Shown in pieces: positions 8,332 to 16,445 of a stretch of DNA of 64,000 nt. The stretch is from Bacillota bacterium. Its GTDB lineage: Bacteria > Bacillota > Clostridia > Acetivibrionales > DTU013. The DNA lies in the NCBI GenBank assembly GCA_023426125.1, contig JAFABI010000065.1:124001-188000 (forward strand), given 5' to 3'. Made by a program: the position numbers and the translations under genes. The first letter of the stretch is position 1. Each line of letters opens with the position of its first letter. The notes beneath the pieces are model-generated. The model ran no database searches. It was not told the DNA's origin and worked only from the letters and a program-made list of their open reading frames with translations.

Positions 8332-9918
8332 ATGATCAAAGGTTACGTATCCATCATACTGCACGCGCATCTTCCTTATGTCCGCCATCCTGAATATGAG
8401 CATTACCTGGAAGAAAAATGGCTTTTTGAAGCCATCTCCGAGTCGTATATACCCCTTTTGACCGCATTTGATTCGCTTTCGTCGGAAGGTCTGGATTTCA
8501 GGGTCACCATGTCCATTACGCCTACGCTGATGACAATGCTGACCGATCCCTTGCTCCAGGGCAGGTATATCGGGTATGTGGAAAAACTGATCGGGCTTTC
8601 CTCGAAGGAAGTGGAAAGAACCAGGGACCAGCCTGAATTCAACCGTCTTGCCTTAATGTACAATGCCAAATATATAAATGATTTATACATATTCCGTGAA
8701 AAGTATTCCTGCAATCTGATCAATGCCTTTCGAAGCCTGCAGGCTTCCGGGCGGCTTGAGATCATAGCAAGCGCCGCCACCCACGGCTTCCTTCCCCTGC
8801 TTACGATCCCGGAGGAAGGCTTGAAGGCGCAAATCAGCATTGGTGTAAAATCCTATGAGAAGTACTTCGGGCAGCCCCCCAGGGGAATGTGGCTTCCGGA
8901 ATGCGGCTACACTCCCGTCCTTGAAGAAGCCCTAAAGGAAAACGGCCTGGAATACTTCATCATGGAGTCCCATGGAGTGCTTTTTGCAACCCCCCGCCCC
9001 GTATTCGGCACATTTGCCCCAATCGTTACCCCCAACGGCATCGTTGCTTTCGGAAGGGACATGGAGTCCTCCAAGCAGGTCTGGAGCTCAAAGGAGGGAT
9101 ATCCGGGAGACTTTGATTACAGGGAGTACTACAGGGATATCGGCTACGACCTGGATTACGAATATATAAAAGATTATATTTCTGCCGGCGGCCGGCGTAT
9201 CAATACAGGAATCAAGTATTACAGGATTACGGGAAAAACAGAGGAAAAACAGCCCTATGACCCTGACCGCGCAAAAGAGAAAGCCGATATTCACGCAGGC
9301 AACTTTATGTTCAACAGGGAAAAGCAGATAGAGTATCTCAGCGGACAGATGGATAGCCCTCCCATCGTTGTTTGCCCCTACGACGCAGAGCTTTTCGGGC
9401 ACTGGTGGTATGAGGGACCCCATTGGCTTTATTCCTTTATGAAAAAAGTCAGTACCCAGGAGAATACCTTCAAGCTCATTACTCCAACAGAGTATATAAC
9501 GAAAAATCCTATCATGCAGGTAGCTTCTCCCTGCCCCTCTACCTGGGGCTACAGGGGCTACAATGAAATGTGGCTGAACAATGCCAATGATTGGATTTAC
9601 AAGTACCTTTACAAATCCGCTGAGAAGATGGTAGAGCTTGCCAATGAAAACCGGTTTTCAACAGGCCTGAAAAAGGAAGCGCTAAACCAGGCCGCCCGCG
9701 AACTTCTGCTCGCACAAAGCAGCGACTGGGCTTTTATCATGAAAACCGGAACCATGACCCAATATGCCGAACAGCGCACAAAGGACCATATCAGCAGGTT
9801 TAACAAGCTATATCACGACATCAAGGAAAACAGCATCGACGAGGAATGGCTGAAAAAAATCAGGTACATGGATGATATTTTCCCCGAATTGGACTATTCC
9901 GTCTATTCCAGTGGGTAA
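8332..9918 (+). CDS. GH57 family 1,4-alpha-glucan branching enzyme
   Basis: 528-residue GH57 protein with the typical N-terminus LHAHLPYVRHPE. The probable nucleophile is E190 in WLPECGYTP and the probable acid/base is D351 in PYDAELFGHWWYEGP, matching positions in characterised GH57 branching enzymes. The C-terminal ~100 residues fit the helical domain (DUF1957-like) seen in these enzymes. It transfers alpha-1,4 segments to alpha-1,6 branch points in a glycogen-like polymer. It follows the DUF4912 gene closely and faces the GT4 gene across the repeat-rich interval. No signal peptide, so it should act in the cytoplasm. Confidence 0.92.
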   Translation: MIKGYVSIILHAHLPYVRHPEYEHYLEEKWLFEAISESYIPLLTAFDSLSSEGLDFRVTMSITPTLMTMLTDPLLQGRYIGYVEKLIGLSSKEVERTRDQPEFNRLALMYNAKYINDLYIFREKYSCNLINAFRSLQASGRLEIIASAATHGFLPLLTIPEEGLKAQISIGVKSYEKYFGQPPRGMWLPECGYTPVLEEALKENGLEYFIMESHGVLFATPRPVFGTFAPIVTPNGIVAFGRDMESSKQVWSSKEGYPGDFDYREYYRDIGYDLDYEYIKDYISAGGRRINTGIKYYRITGKTEEKQPYDPDRAKEKADIHAGNFMFNREKQIEYLSGQMDSPPIVVCPYDAELFGHWWYEGPHWLYSFMKKVSTQENTFKLITPTEYITKNPIMQVASPCPSTWGYRGYNEMWLNNANDWIYKYLYKSAEKMVELANENRFSTGLKKEALNQAARELLLAQSSDWAFIMKTGTMTQYAEQRTKDHISRFNKLYHDIKENSIDEEWLKKIRYMDDIFPELDYSVYSSG

Positions 9919-9944
9919 AACATCTCCAATGGGTTTTTACGGGT

Positions 9945-10006
9945 AAATGTACGGGGCCGGTTCTACTGTATACTTTGGCATACAGTAGAACCGGCCCCGT
10001 GCATTT
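9945..10006. terminator. Very long perfect hairpin downstream of the GH57 gene
   Basis: A perfect 21-bp stem (9951-9971 with 9980-10000) around an 8-base loop, extended to about 27 bp by AAATG/CATTT. There is no T-run, so it may be an mRNA 3'-end stabiliser or a mobile hairpin rather than an intrinsic terminator. It separates the convergent GH57 and PhoH genes. Confidence 0.55.
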
Positions 10007-10026
10007 GAGGCGGATAACTCCCCGGC

Positions 10027-10081
10027 TGTCATTGCTAGAGAGCGTAGCGGCCGCGGCAATCTCAGCTTCTAACAATGCGCG
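10027..10081. repeat. TGTCATTGC...GGCAATCTC dispersed repeat (family E), copy 1
   Basis: Begins TGTCATTGC, has a GC-rich centre (GTAGCGGCCGCGGC) and then CAATCTC. It is a relative of the copies at 49152 and 56473 and lies against the 3' end of the PhoH gene. Confidence 0.55.
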
Positions 10082-10084
10082 ACT

Positions 10085-11461
10085 CTACATCCTTACGGCG
10101 CCTTCATAGGCCAGCTCCGAACGCTCGCACTCGTCATCCGTCAGGGTGACCTGGTAGCACAGCGAGCTGCCTTTCATCTTTTCCGCCGCATAGCACAACC
10201 CATTGGTCCTGATATCCAGGAAGGGATGGTCAATCTGCTCGGGGTCGCCCAGCAGGATGATCTTGGTGCCTGCGCCTGCACGGGTTATGATCCCCTTGAC
10301 CTGCCTTGGCGTGAGGTTCTGCGCCTCGTCAATGATAACCCACTGCTTTACGATGGACCGTCCTCTTATAAAGGCAATGGCTTCGGTATTGATGATCTTC
10401 CGGTCAAAAAGCTCGTCAATCTTGTCTTTAAGCTCTTTTTCACTCTTATAGCGCTCATTCTCGTCATTGTCAATCAGGACCTCCAGATTGTCCACCACCG
10501 GCCTTAAGAAAGGCGCTATCTTCTCCTGTTCCGTTCCCGGAAGAAAGCCTATATCCTCGTCAAGCTTGACATTCGGACGGCAAACCAGGATTTTACGGTA
10601 CATCCTGTTTTGTTCAATCATGATTTTGTGAAGTCCTACGGCCAGGGAATAAAAAGTTTTTGCCGTACCTGCAGGCCCCTTTATAATTACCAGCGGAGCC
10701 TTGTCGGCGTCAACCATCAAAGCCTCCTGCATGAATTTCTGGCCGGCGTTCCTGGGTGAAATGCCAAAAGGTCTGTCCTGGATAAACCGGAGAGGCACGA
10801 TGGCTTTTCCGTCAAATTTTCCCAGGGCTGTTTGTTTATCATTATTGCAGGAATGCACGATTAAAAACTGGTTTGTCACGATTTCCACTTTTTCCTTTTT
10901 GCTGAAATCGCAGGAGAATCCGAAGACATCCGCGGGCTCCAGCTTTCCTTTGCTGTAAAATTCGTCCAGCTTCTCTTCCGTGGTGTATACGTCAAGTCTC
11001 CCTCTATACTGCTCATCATAGGATACTACCTGCTCGGCGAAGAAATCCTGCGCCGTAATGCCGATGATATCCGCCTTGATCCTCTCGAAAATATCCTTTG
11101 TTACAAGAAATACATTTTCTCCATTTTCATGCAGCCCTTTGCAAACCTTCAGGATCCTGTTGTCGTTATTACTGTCGGGCCAGCTGGCAGGCAGCTCGAT
11201 ATCGGTGAAATTCATTGCTATTTTCAATATTCCCCCGTTGTCCAGTTCCACACCCTCGTTCAGATTCCCTTTGGTTCTCAGGTCATCAATAATTCTTGCC
11301 GTTTGCCGCGCGTTTGCACCAAGCTCGGTGCTGTCCTTTTTAAACCTGTCCAGTTCTTCCAGCACTACCTCCGGTATAACGATGATGTTGTCGCCAAAGG
11401 AATAAAGTGCAAAAGGAGTTTGCAATAGAACATTGGTATCCAGTACGAAAGTCTTCCTCAA
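10085..11461 (-). CDS. PIN-PhoH family ATPase (YlaK-like)
   Basis: 458-residue fusion of an N-terminal PIN nuclease-type domain (residues ~1-140; VLDTNVLLQ, EVVLEELDRFKK and later acidic positions) and a C-terminal PhoH P-loop ATPase (~225-458). Walker A is GPAGTAKT near residue 260 and Walker B is VIIDEAQNL. PIN-PhoH proteins are thought to be RNA helicase/RNases; the physiological role here is inferred. The start is a TTG at 11461, seven bases from GGGGAG; no better ATG is present. The gene stands alone between repeats. Confidence 0.9.
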   Translation of the reverse strand: MRKTFVLDTNVLLQTPFALYSFGDNIIVIPEVVLEELDRFKKDSTELGANARQTARIIDDLRTKGNLNEGVELDNGGILKIAMNFTDIELPASWPDSNNDNRILKVCKGLHENGENVFLVTKDIFERIKADIIGITAQDFFAEQVVSYDEQYRGRLDVYTTEEKLDEFYSKGKLEPADVFGFSCDFSKKEKVEIVTNQFLIVHSCNNDKQTALGKFDGKAIVPLRFIQDRPFGISPRNAGQKFMQEALMVDADKAPLVIIKGPAGTAKTFYSLAVGLHKIMIEQNRMYRKILVCRPNVKLDEDIGFLPGTEQEKIAPFLRPVVDNLEVLIDNDENERYKSEKELKDKIDELFDRKIINTEAIAFIRGRSIVKQWVIIDEAQNLTPRQVKGIITRAGAGTKIILLGDPEQIDHPFLDIRTNGLCYAAEKMKGSSLCYQVTLTDDECERSELAYEGAVRM

Positions 11462-11667
11462 AAGTTATCTCCCCTTCTGTTCGGGAGGAACCTGACTGCT
11501 TCCCCCTCGCAATATAATGTAAAATCTCGAATGTCTCTTCTGTCATCAACTCTGTGCTGCAGTACTACGACCGCATTCTTATCTTGCATCTATTATAGCA
11601 TTTTCTCTTTTCATAGCACAATAACAGGTTTTTACCTGGACCCAAGCGTGGACGGTTCTGCCTGCGT

Positions 11668-11693
11668 CCGGACGGCCAATGGCCGCCCATGCA
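11668..11693 (-). repeat. Palindromic repeat family A, copy 3 (GGCC core)
   Basis: CGGAC arm, core GGCCAATGGCC, then GCCCATGCA, a slightly decayed outer arm. Confidence 0.7.
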
Positions 11694-11786
11694 TTAAGCT
11701 TTTTTCACATCAATGCCCACGCCACTAAGCAGCACGCCTGAATTTCAAGTTTCAATTAACAAATTGCAAATAGGACTAAATACTCA

Positions 11787-11815
11787 TTGACATAGGAATA
11801 TGGCACTAGTATAAT
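11787..11815 (+). promoter_or_regulatory. Consensus sigma-A promoter with no gene behind it
   Basis: TTGACA at 11787-11792 and TATAAT at 11810-11815 with a 17-base spacer: both hexamers are perfect. The transcript would run on the plus strand through two hairpins and then antisense into the 3' end of the MFS gene. Confidence 0.7.
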
Positions 11816-11822
11816 AAATATA

Positions 11823-11940
11823 CTTGTCGTTAATAAACGACTCTCTTTTGTTGACCCGGATAAAAAGTTTAACAAAATGAAGATACAGGGTTCTCTCCTG
11901 AGGGGATCCTGTATTGTCATTTTGGGGCTTTTATGTCCGC
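11823..11940 (+). ncRNA. Candidate small structured RNA
   Basis: Downstream of the consensus promoter at 11787-11815 lie the small hairpin GTCGTT-aata-AACGAC (about 11825-11840), followed by a T-rich tract, and the large hairpin at 11873-11926. No open reading frame with a ribosome-binding site is visible. No known RNA family is recognised, and the ends are estimates. Confidence 0.35.
11873..11926 (-). terminator. Hairpin downstream of the MFS gene
   Basis: AAAATGA-AGATACAGG pairs with CCTGTATTG-TCATTTT, with an inner CTC/GAG pairing. Read on the minus strand it follows the MFS stop codon and ends in CATTTTGTT, so it can terminate that gene; read on the plus strand it can fold in the candidate RNA. 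Confidence 0.6.
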
Positions 11941-11967
11941 CCCGGAAAAGCTTGCGCGGCGTGGGCT

Positions 11968-13185
11968 TTATGGCTTCGCAAGGGATTCCTCCCTCTTTTC
12001 GGGGATCTTTACAAACCGGGTGGAAAAGAAATTTAAAACAGCGACTACCGCTCCTCCCAAAAATACATACTTATATCCGCTGCTGCCGCTGCCATACCAT
12101 ACAAAACCTCCCATTACAGGCAAAAACATCGACATGATATGGTCTATGCTTATTCCAAGAGACAAGGTGGGCGATACATCTTCATCCTTTATTGCGATCT
12201 TCCGCAGGTAGGTTGCACGGGCCATGGAGGCCGAACTAAAAAGCTGATCCGTAATATAGCAAATGCTGATGAGGACAATTGCGCCGTTTAGCGGAAGAAT
12301 ATCCGTCGCAAAGGTATAGCCGAGGCATACGATGAATAGGATAAAAGCTTCGCTGCCAAGAACGAATTTCTCACCGATCTTGTCTATGAGGTATCCCGTA
12401 AAGGGCCTGAAGGCTATGTTAAGTACCGAAATGATGAAAAACAGTATCGTCATGGTTGTTACCTTTTGTTTAAAAACATCCACGAGCACCCATGGCCCAA
12501 AGGTTATGAAGATCTGCTTCCTTGCGCCGTAAAGGACGCTGAGCCAGTAAAACAGGCGGTATTCCTTTCTGAAAACAAACCTTGTATTAAGCTTTGCCGT
12601 CCGGTTCGGGTTCATCATGCCCAACAGGATTGCAGCTGCTACAAACGCCGCAGCCCCTATGGTAAAGGTAATTGCAAAGCTTACTTTGGTGAATTGGAAA
12701 AGCAGCCACAATAAACCGCTGCTCACTACCAGCGCCGCAGTATTGGCGGCACTGACCTGCCCCAACTTCCTGCCCAGCCGGTTGTCGGATGCAAAGCTCA
12801 TCGCGATGGTATTGGATAGCGGCATATAAATGTGCTGGCCGGAGCTGTAAACGAAAATACATAAGAGAGCGATGGAGAAAACAGGCGGTATAATACCGAG
12901 GAGCAGCATTCCAACTGCTGCACATATGTTTGCAATAACAGCGATCCGTATATCGCCAAGGGCATATAAAAAGCCTATAACGATAAAAACCAGGAATCCG
13001 GGCAGTTCTCTGGGGATCTCCAGAGCCGAACGCTGGAGGATCATCATATCGAACCTTTCCTTCAGGAAATTGTTGAGCGTCGATCCGTCGATACTCTGTG
13101 CAATGCCCAGAAACACACCTACCAAAAGAAAGAGTATGAAGTCCCTTTCCTGAAGCTTTATTTTGCTTATCATCGCTTTAAGCAT
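11968..13185 (-). CDS. MFS transporter
   Basis: About 405 residues of mostly hydrophobic sequence with roughly 12 membrane segments, fitting the major facilitator superfamily. Residues near GFLYALGDIR and RPFTGYLIDKIGEKF resemble the loop 2-3 and loop 8-9 MFS motifs. Substrate unknown. A GTG at 13221 would extend it by 12 residues but abuts the upstream AGGAG, so the ATG at 13185 is preferred. It is distantly similar in type to the MFS gene at 27497 but not adjacent to any pathway gene that would suggest a substrate. Confidence 0.82.
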   Translation of the reverse strand: MLKAMISKIKLQERDFILFLLVGVFLGIAQSIDGSTLNNFLKERFDMMILQRSALEIPRELPGFLVFIVIGFLYALGDIRIAVIANICAAVGMLLLGIIPPVFSIALLCIFVYSSGQHIYMPLSNTIAMSFASDNRLGRKLGQVSAANTAALVVSSGLLWLLFQFTKVSFAITFTIGAAAFVAAAILLGMMNPNRTAKLNTRFVFRKEYRLFYWLSVLYGARKQIFITFGPWVLVDVFKQKVTTMTILFFIISVLNIAFRPFTGYLIDKIGEKFVLGSEAFILFIVCLGYTFATDILPLNGAIVLISICYITDQLFSSASMARATYLRKIAIKDEDVSPTLSLGISIDHIMSMFLPVMGGFVWYGSGSSGYKYVFLGGAVVAVLNFFSTRFVKIPEKREESLAKP

Positions 13186-13366
13186 CCTGTATAATCCTCG
13201 CTTCGTCTTTGAAAATAACACTCCTGAATACTATAGCACCAATTCATGATCAATTCCAGTGGATATACGGAATTACTGTCGGAGGATATAAAATTCCAGA
13301 TATTTCATGTTTATAAAAACCGCATTGAGTTAAAATACATTCATCCTGGCAAAGCGGAGGCTTCCA

Positions 13367-13513
13367 TTGAGTGCTGTAATCTACGCCTTTCACAAAAAAA
13401 CAGAATCGGTTTGCCCTGTATGCGGCTCACCTATGTACAAGGTATACTGGTATAATAACACCAGCTGCCTGATGTGTCTCAAATGTCACTTCGGCTTTAA
13501 CTATCCCGGCTGA
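13367..13513 (+). CDS. Small zinc-ribbon protein (48 residues)
   Basis: A short gene starting at TTG 13367, six bases after a perfect GGAGG (13356-13360), and ending with TGA at 13511-13513. The product carries two Cys knuckles, CPVCG at residues 16-20 and C34-x2-C37-x2-C40 followed by H41, a zinc-ribbon arrangement, with several aromatic residues between them (YKVYWY). It has no signal peptide, so it is probably cytoplasmic. I do not recognise the family. The L,D-transpeptidase gene starts 104 bases downstream on the same strand, but a functional link is not shown. Confidence 0.7.
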   Translation: MSAVIYAFHKKTESVCPVCGSPMYKVYWYNNTSCLMCLKCHFGFNYPG

Positions 13514-13617
13514 ATCACAGGATAAGTGGTTATATTCCGGAGGGGTAGCGTCATATATATTTACAGTTGATAACTTTGACCTGCGCAAGAACGGTCTTTA
13601 ATGCTTCGGAGGCACAA

Positions 13618-14436
13618 ATGGTAAAAATTTTCACTGTAATGTATATCCTATGCTCGGTATATACCGCAAATCCCGATGTATCCAGCCCGGCTTTTTTACA
13701 GGATATCGCCGCAATTGAGGCAAATATCGCCCTATCGGAAGTAAAACCCGAACTGCCTGTAATCAAAGATCATTTTGAAGAACTAAAAAAACTCGGCCTG
13801 TATAAGGAAGACAGCAAGGATGCCGCCTTAAACAAGAGAAATGCCGTCATCCGCTTTCAAAGCATGTGCAACATGACGATTACAGGTACCTGGGATGAAA
13901 AATGCCAGGCCGTACTGCTTAAAATCCTGGTGGACAAAAGCATCACCTACAAAGACAGCATCGCCGCTCCCCCCTCGGACGGACAATGGTTTGTGCTCAA
14001 CAAGACCAAAAGGATTTTAACTTTTTACCAGAAGGATAAGGTGATACAAAAGTTTCCGGTAGCCATCGGAAAAGCGTCCACCATAACCCCCAGCGGCAAA
14101 TATACCATTGTCAACAAGCTCATTAACCCCTCCTGGGGAGGAGGAGGATACGCCAAACCTGTTAAAGGCGGTTCTCCTGACAACCCTCTGGGATACAGAT
14201 GGATGGGGCTGTCTTATAAAGACGGAACCACCCTGGGTATCCACGGCAACAACAGTCCCTACTCCATCGGAAAGGAAATCTCCCATGGCTGTATAAGGAT
14301 GATCAACGGCGACGTGGAAGAATTATTCACCAAAACTTCCATCAGATCCATCGTTTGGATCGGCAATGAAAAGGAATTGAAGGAATTGGGAGTAATTCAG
14401 CCGGAATTGACGGCAGATACTGGAGCCGGCCGTTAA
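13618..14436 (+). CDS. L,D-transpeptidase (YkuD) with peptidoglycan-binding domain
   Basis: 272-residue exported cell-wall enzyme that makes 3-3 cross-links or attaches proteins to peptidoglycan. Order: a short hydrophobic N-terminal signal (IFTVMYILCSVYTA), a PG_binding_1-like helical region (~45-115), then a YkuD domain from VLNKTKRILTFYQ to the end. The catalytic signature is complete: IHGNN, then SHGCIRM with the active-site Cys. An in-frame TTG at 13567 exists, but the ATG at 13618 has GGAGG five bases upstream. A second YkuD protein is encoded at 48307, with the domain order reversed. Confidence 0.9.
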   Translation: MVKIFTVMYILCSVYTANPDVSSPAFLQDIAAIEANIALSEVKPELPVIKDHFEELKKLGLYKEDSKDAALNKRNAVIRFQSMCNMTITGTWDEKCQAVLLKILVDKSITYKDSIAAPPSDGQWFVLNKTKRILTFYQKDKVIQKFPVAIGKASTITPSGKYTIVNKLINPSWGGGGYAKPVKGGSPDNPLGYRWMGLSYKDGTTLGIHGNNSPYSIGKEISHGCIRMINGDVEELFTKTSIRSIVWIGNEKELKELGVIQPELTADTGAGR

Positions 14437-14501
14437 ATCCCGGGGTATACTCAAATCCGGGAGCGCTGAAAAAATACTGCTTCCCTGGCCGAATCCATAA
14501 T

Positions 14502-14537
14502 AAAAAACCTGTACAAAAGGTATTGTACAGGTTTTTT
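14502..14537. terminator. Bidirectional terminator (L,D-transpeptidase and tRNA-Gln)
   Basis: AAAAAACCTGTACA at 14502-14515 pairs perfectly with TGTACAGGTTTTTT at 14524-14537, with T-tracts on both strands. On the minus strand it begins right at the CCA end of the tRNA. Confidence 0.9.
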
Positions 14538-14610
14538 GGCTGCGGGATTAGGATTTGAACCCAAACAGACTGAGCCAGAGTCAGTAGTGCTGCCGTTACA
14601 CTATCCCGCA
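14537..14610 (-). tRNA. tRNA-Gln (anticodon CTG)
   Basis: Read on the minus strand: acceptor stem TGCGGGA/TCCCGCA, D arm, anticodon stem ACTGA/TCAGT with loop CTCTGGC giving anticodon CTG, and T arm TTGGG-TTCAAAT-CCTAA. Discriminator G and an encoded CCA end at 14537-14540. It decodes CAG. It stands alone and is followed immediately by the bidirectional terminator. Confidence 0.96.
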
Positions 14611-14847
14611 ACGGCTTTGACAGTGGTTATTATAGCATTGATTAAAACAGAATGCAATAGAAAATTAAAGGAAAATATAAAAAGTAAGAAAGTCAATAAA
14701 ATTCAATGAAATCATAAAGAAATACTATGAAATCCCCTGGAAAAGATGCTATAATAATCTTGAATGTACAGATATTTATGCATGATATACCGCAAGGGTC
14801 ATTAAACCACCAAATGGAAATCAGTATATTTTTCGGGAGGTATTTTT

Positions 14848-15165
14848 ATGAAAACATCGGAACTTTTGCTTTCCAGCCTCAATATTACTGAGGATGACTA
14901 CAGCTACAAAGGGCTTTTCATATTAAGCGCAAGCAGCAAATCCAGGCAGATGGATATGTCGGATCTTGATAATGAATCCAAAATGACTGATTTGAAAGCG
15001 TTTTTCAGCCTTGACGAAAGCATTGGAGAAATCAGAGCCATCTTGATGGATATGATTTTTGACAAAGCCGCCATCAGCTCCGTCATTATTGAAGGGGAAG
15101 ATTATGAAGAAAACGCCAAACGGAAAAAAACCGAAAGGCGTGCAAGCAGTCTGGACCTCGCCTGA
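14848..15165 (+). CDS. Hypothetical protein, 105 residues
   Basis: A good GGGAGG lies seven bases before the ATG, and a plausible promoter (TTGAAT, 17 bases, TGATAT) lies around 14761-14789, so this is likely a real single gene. The product is acidic in the first two thirds, has no membrane segment or signal, and ends in a basic, probably disordered tail (KRKKTERRAS). I do not recognise a domain. The pattern of alternating helix-forming segments (LDNESKMTDLKAFFSL, SIGEIRAILMDMIF) suggests a small helical protein. Confidence 0.6.
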   Translation: MKTSELLLSSLNITEDDYSYKGLFILSASSKSRQMDMSDLDNESKMTDLKAFFSLDESIGEIRAILMDMIFDKAAISSVIIEGEDYEENAKRKKTERRASSLDLA

Positions 15166-15220
15166 TCATGTTTATGTTTTTGTACAATTTGAAAAAAGGC
15201 CCCTTTCTTCCGGAGCAATG

Positions 15221-15302
15221 AAAATATAACTTCCCGTTTTAAGAAAATGCCGATCGCAGTGGACCTGATTTTTTTAAAACTTCGATGGGAAGTTATATTT
15301 TT
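15221..15302. repeat. 82-bp inverted-repeat element
   Basis: AAAATATAACTTCCC at 15221-15235 is matched by its complement at 15287-15301, with an inner GTTTTAA/TTAAAAC pair. It lies between convergent genes and could terminate both. A diverged half copy lies at 45229. Confidence 0.65.
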
Positions 15303-15323
15303 ACCAGTGCAGAATTGCTGTCG

Positions 15324-16367
15324 CTAAGTAAGAATCACCGTTCTTCCGCCGGCAGACGACGCATATAGCGCCTCAACCACTTTTTGAACCTGAATCGCTG
15401 CTTCGGCGGGTACTTCCAGTGGTTTGCCCGTAAGTACGGATTCGCCGAAGGATTGTATTTCTTTCATATACAGGTTGCCCAGCTCCACCGTAATAAGCCC
15501 GGCGGATTCTTTGTTGCGGTCCTGCTGCGCATTATACCCCGAGGGATCTTCGGAAAAATACGTTTCAACCCTGCCGCCTTCCACCTGTCCTATCGTACCC
15601 TCGGCCATCAGGCTTCCCCTGGTGCCGTAAATCTCCATCCTGCATCTTGCCGCTGCATCCGGGATGTTGAAGTTTGCGTCCACATAGGCATAAACATTGT
15701 CTTCAAGCTCCAAGACCGCCGCTGCGGAATCTTCCACCTCATAATGAAAGGTTTTGTTTCCGGAAAAGCCTGTTACTTTTTTCGCTTGTTTGCCGGTGAT
15801 ATACTGTAACAGGTCAATGCAGTGGACTCCCAGGTCCATCATGGCGCCGCCTCCGCTTAAAGCCTTTTTCTGCCGCCATGCCCCTTCAAGCTCGGGGTAC
15901 CAACATGTCAACTGTGCCCGGCAGGAAACAAGGTCGCCCAATTTTCCCGATTGGACAATCGACTTCATTTTCTGATGATACGCATGGTAGCGCATCATAA
16001 AGCCCGAAGCTGCCAGCACGCCTTCTTTGCGGCAAATTTTCAATACTTCCAGCCCTTCTTCCGAGGTCAGGGCGATGGGTTTTTCGATCAGCAAGTGTTT
16101 CCTGGCTCCGGCAGCCTTGATTGCCTGTTCCTTATGAAATACCACCGGCGATGCAATATAGACAGCTTCTATCTCCGGATCGGCAATGAGCTTGTCTGCG
16201 GTATCATATGCTTTTTTTGCATTGTATTTCCCACGGATTTTCTCCGCCAACTCCATGTTCACATCCATTACCGCTACCAGCTCGGCATTATCTGCCAGCA
16301 GCATACCGGGGATCGTTCTCCGGTCGGCAATCCCGGCAGCGCCCAGAACTCCCCATTTTACTTTCAT
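15324..16367 (-). CDS. Gfo/Idh/MocA family oxidoreductase
   Basis: 347-residue NAD(P)-dependent sugar or cyclitol dehydrogenase. The N-terminal Rossmann fold begins WGVLGAAGIADRRTIPG, followed by EKPIALTSEEG, which holds the family's conserved EKP lysine, and a C-terminal alpha/beta domain with GGAMMDLGVHCIDLLQYI. The start is ATG after GGAGGG. The DegT aminotransferase gene lies 78 bases upstream on the same strand: an oxidation-plus-transamination pair of the kind used to make amino sugars or aminocyclitols. The substrate cannot be named. A weak relative of the candidate ROK operator (GATTCACCGG) lies near 16425. Confidence 0.9.
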   Translation of the reverse strand: MKVKWGVLGAAGIADRRTIPGMLLADNAELVAVMDVNMELAEKIRGKYNAKKAYDTADKLIADPEIEAVYIASPVVFHKEQAIKAAGARKHLLIEKPIALTSEEGLEVLKICRKEGVLAASGFMMRYHAYHQKMKSIVQSGKLGDLVSCRAQLTCWYPELEGAWRQKKALSGGGAMMDLGVHCIDLLQYITGKQAKKVTGFSGNKTFHYEVEDSAAAVLELEDNVYAYVDANFNIPDAAARCRMEIYGTRGSLMAEGTIGQVEGGRVETYFSEDPSGYNAQQDRNKESAGLITVELGNLYMKEIQSFGESVLTGKPLEVPAEAAIQVQKVVEALYASSAGGRTVILT

Positions 16368-16445
16368 GGCACACCCTCCTGATATGTTTATTATTTCTTT
16401 GTAGTACTATAGCGAAAAAACATTGATTCACCGGTATTTATGCTA

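Noticed and set aside
13246..13455. 69-codon plus-strand frame
   Set aside because: Another frame overlapping it encodes the zinc-ribbon protein with a proper ribosome-binding site.
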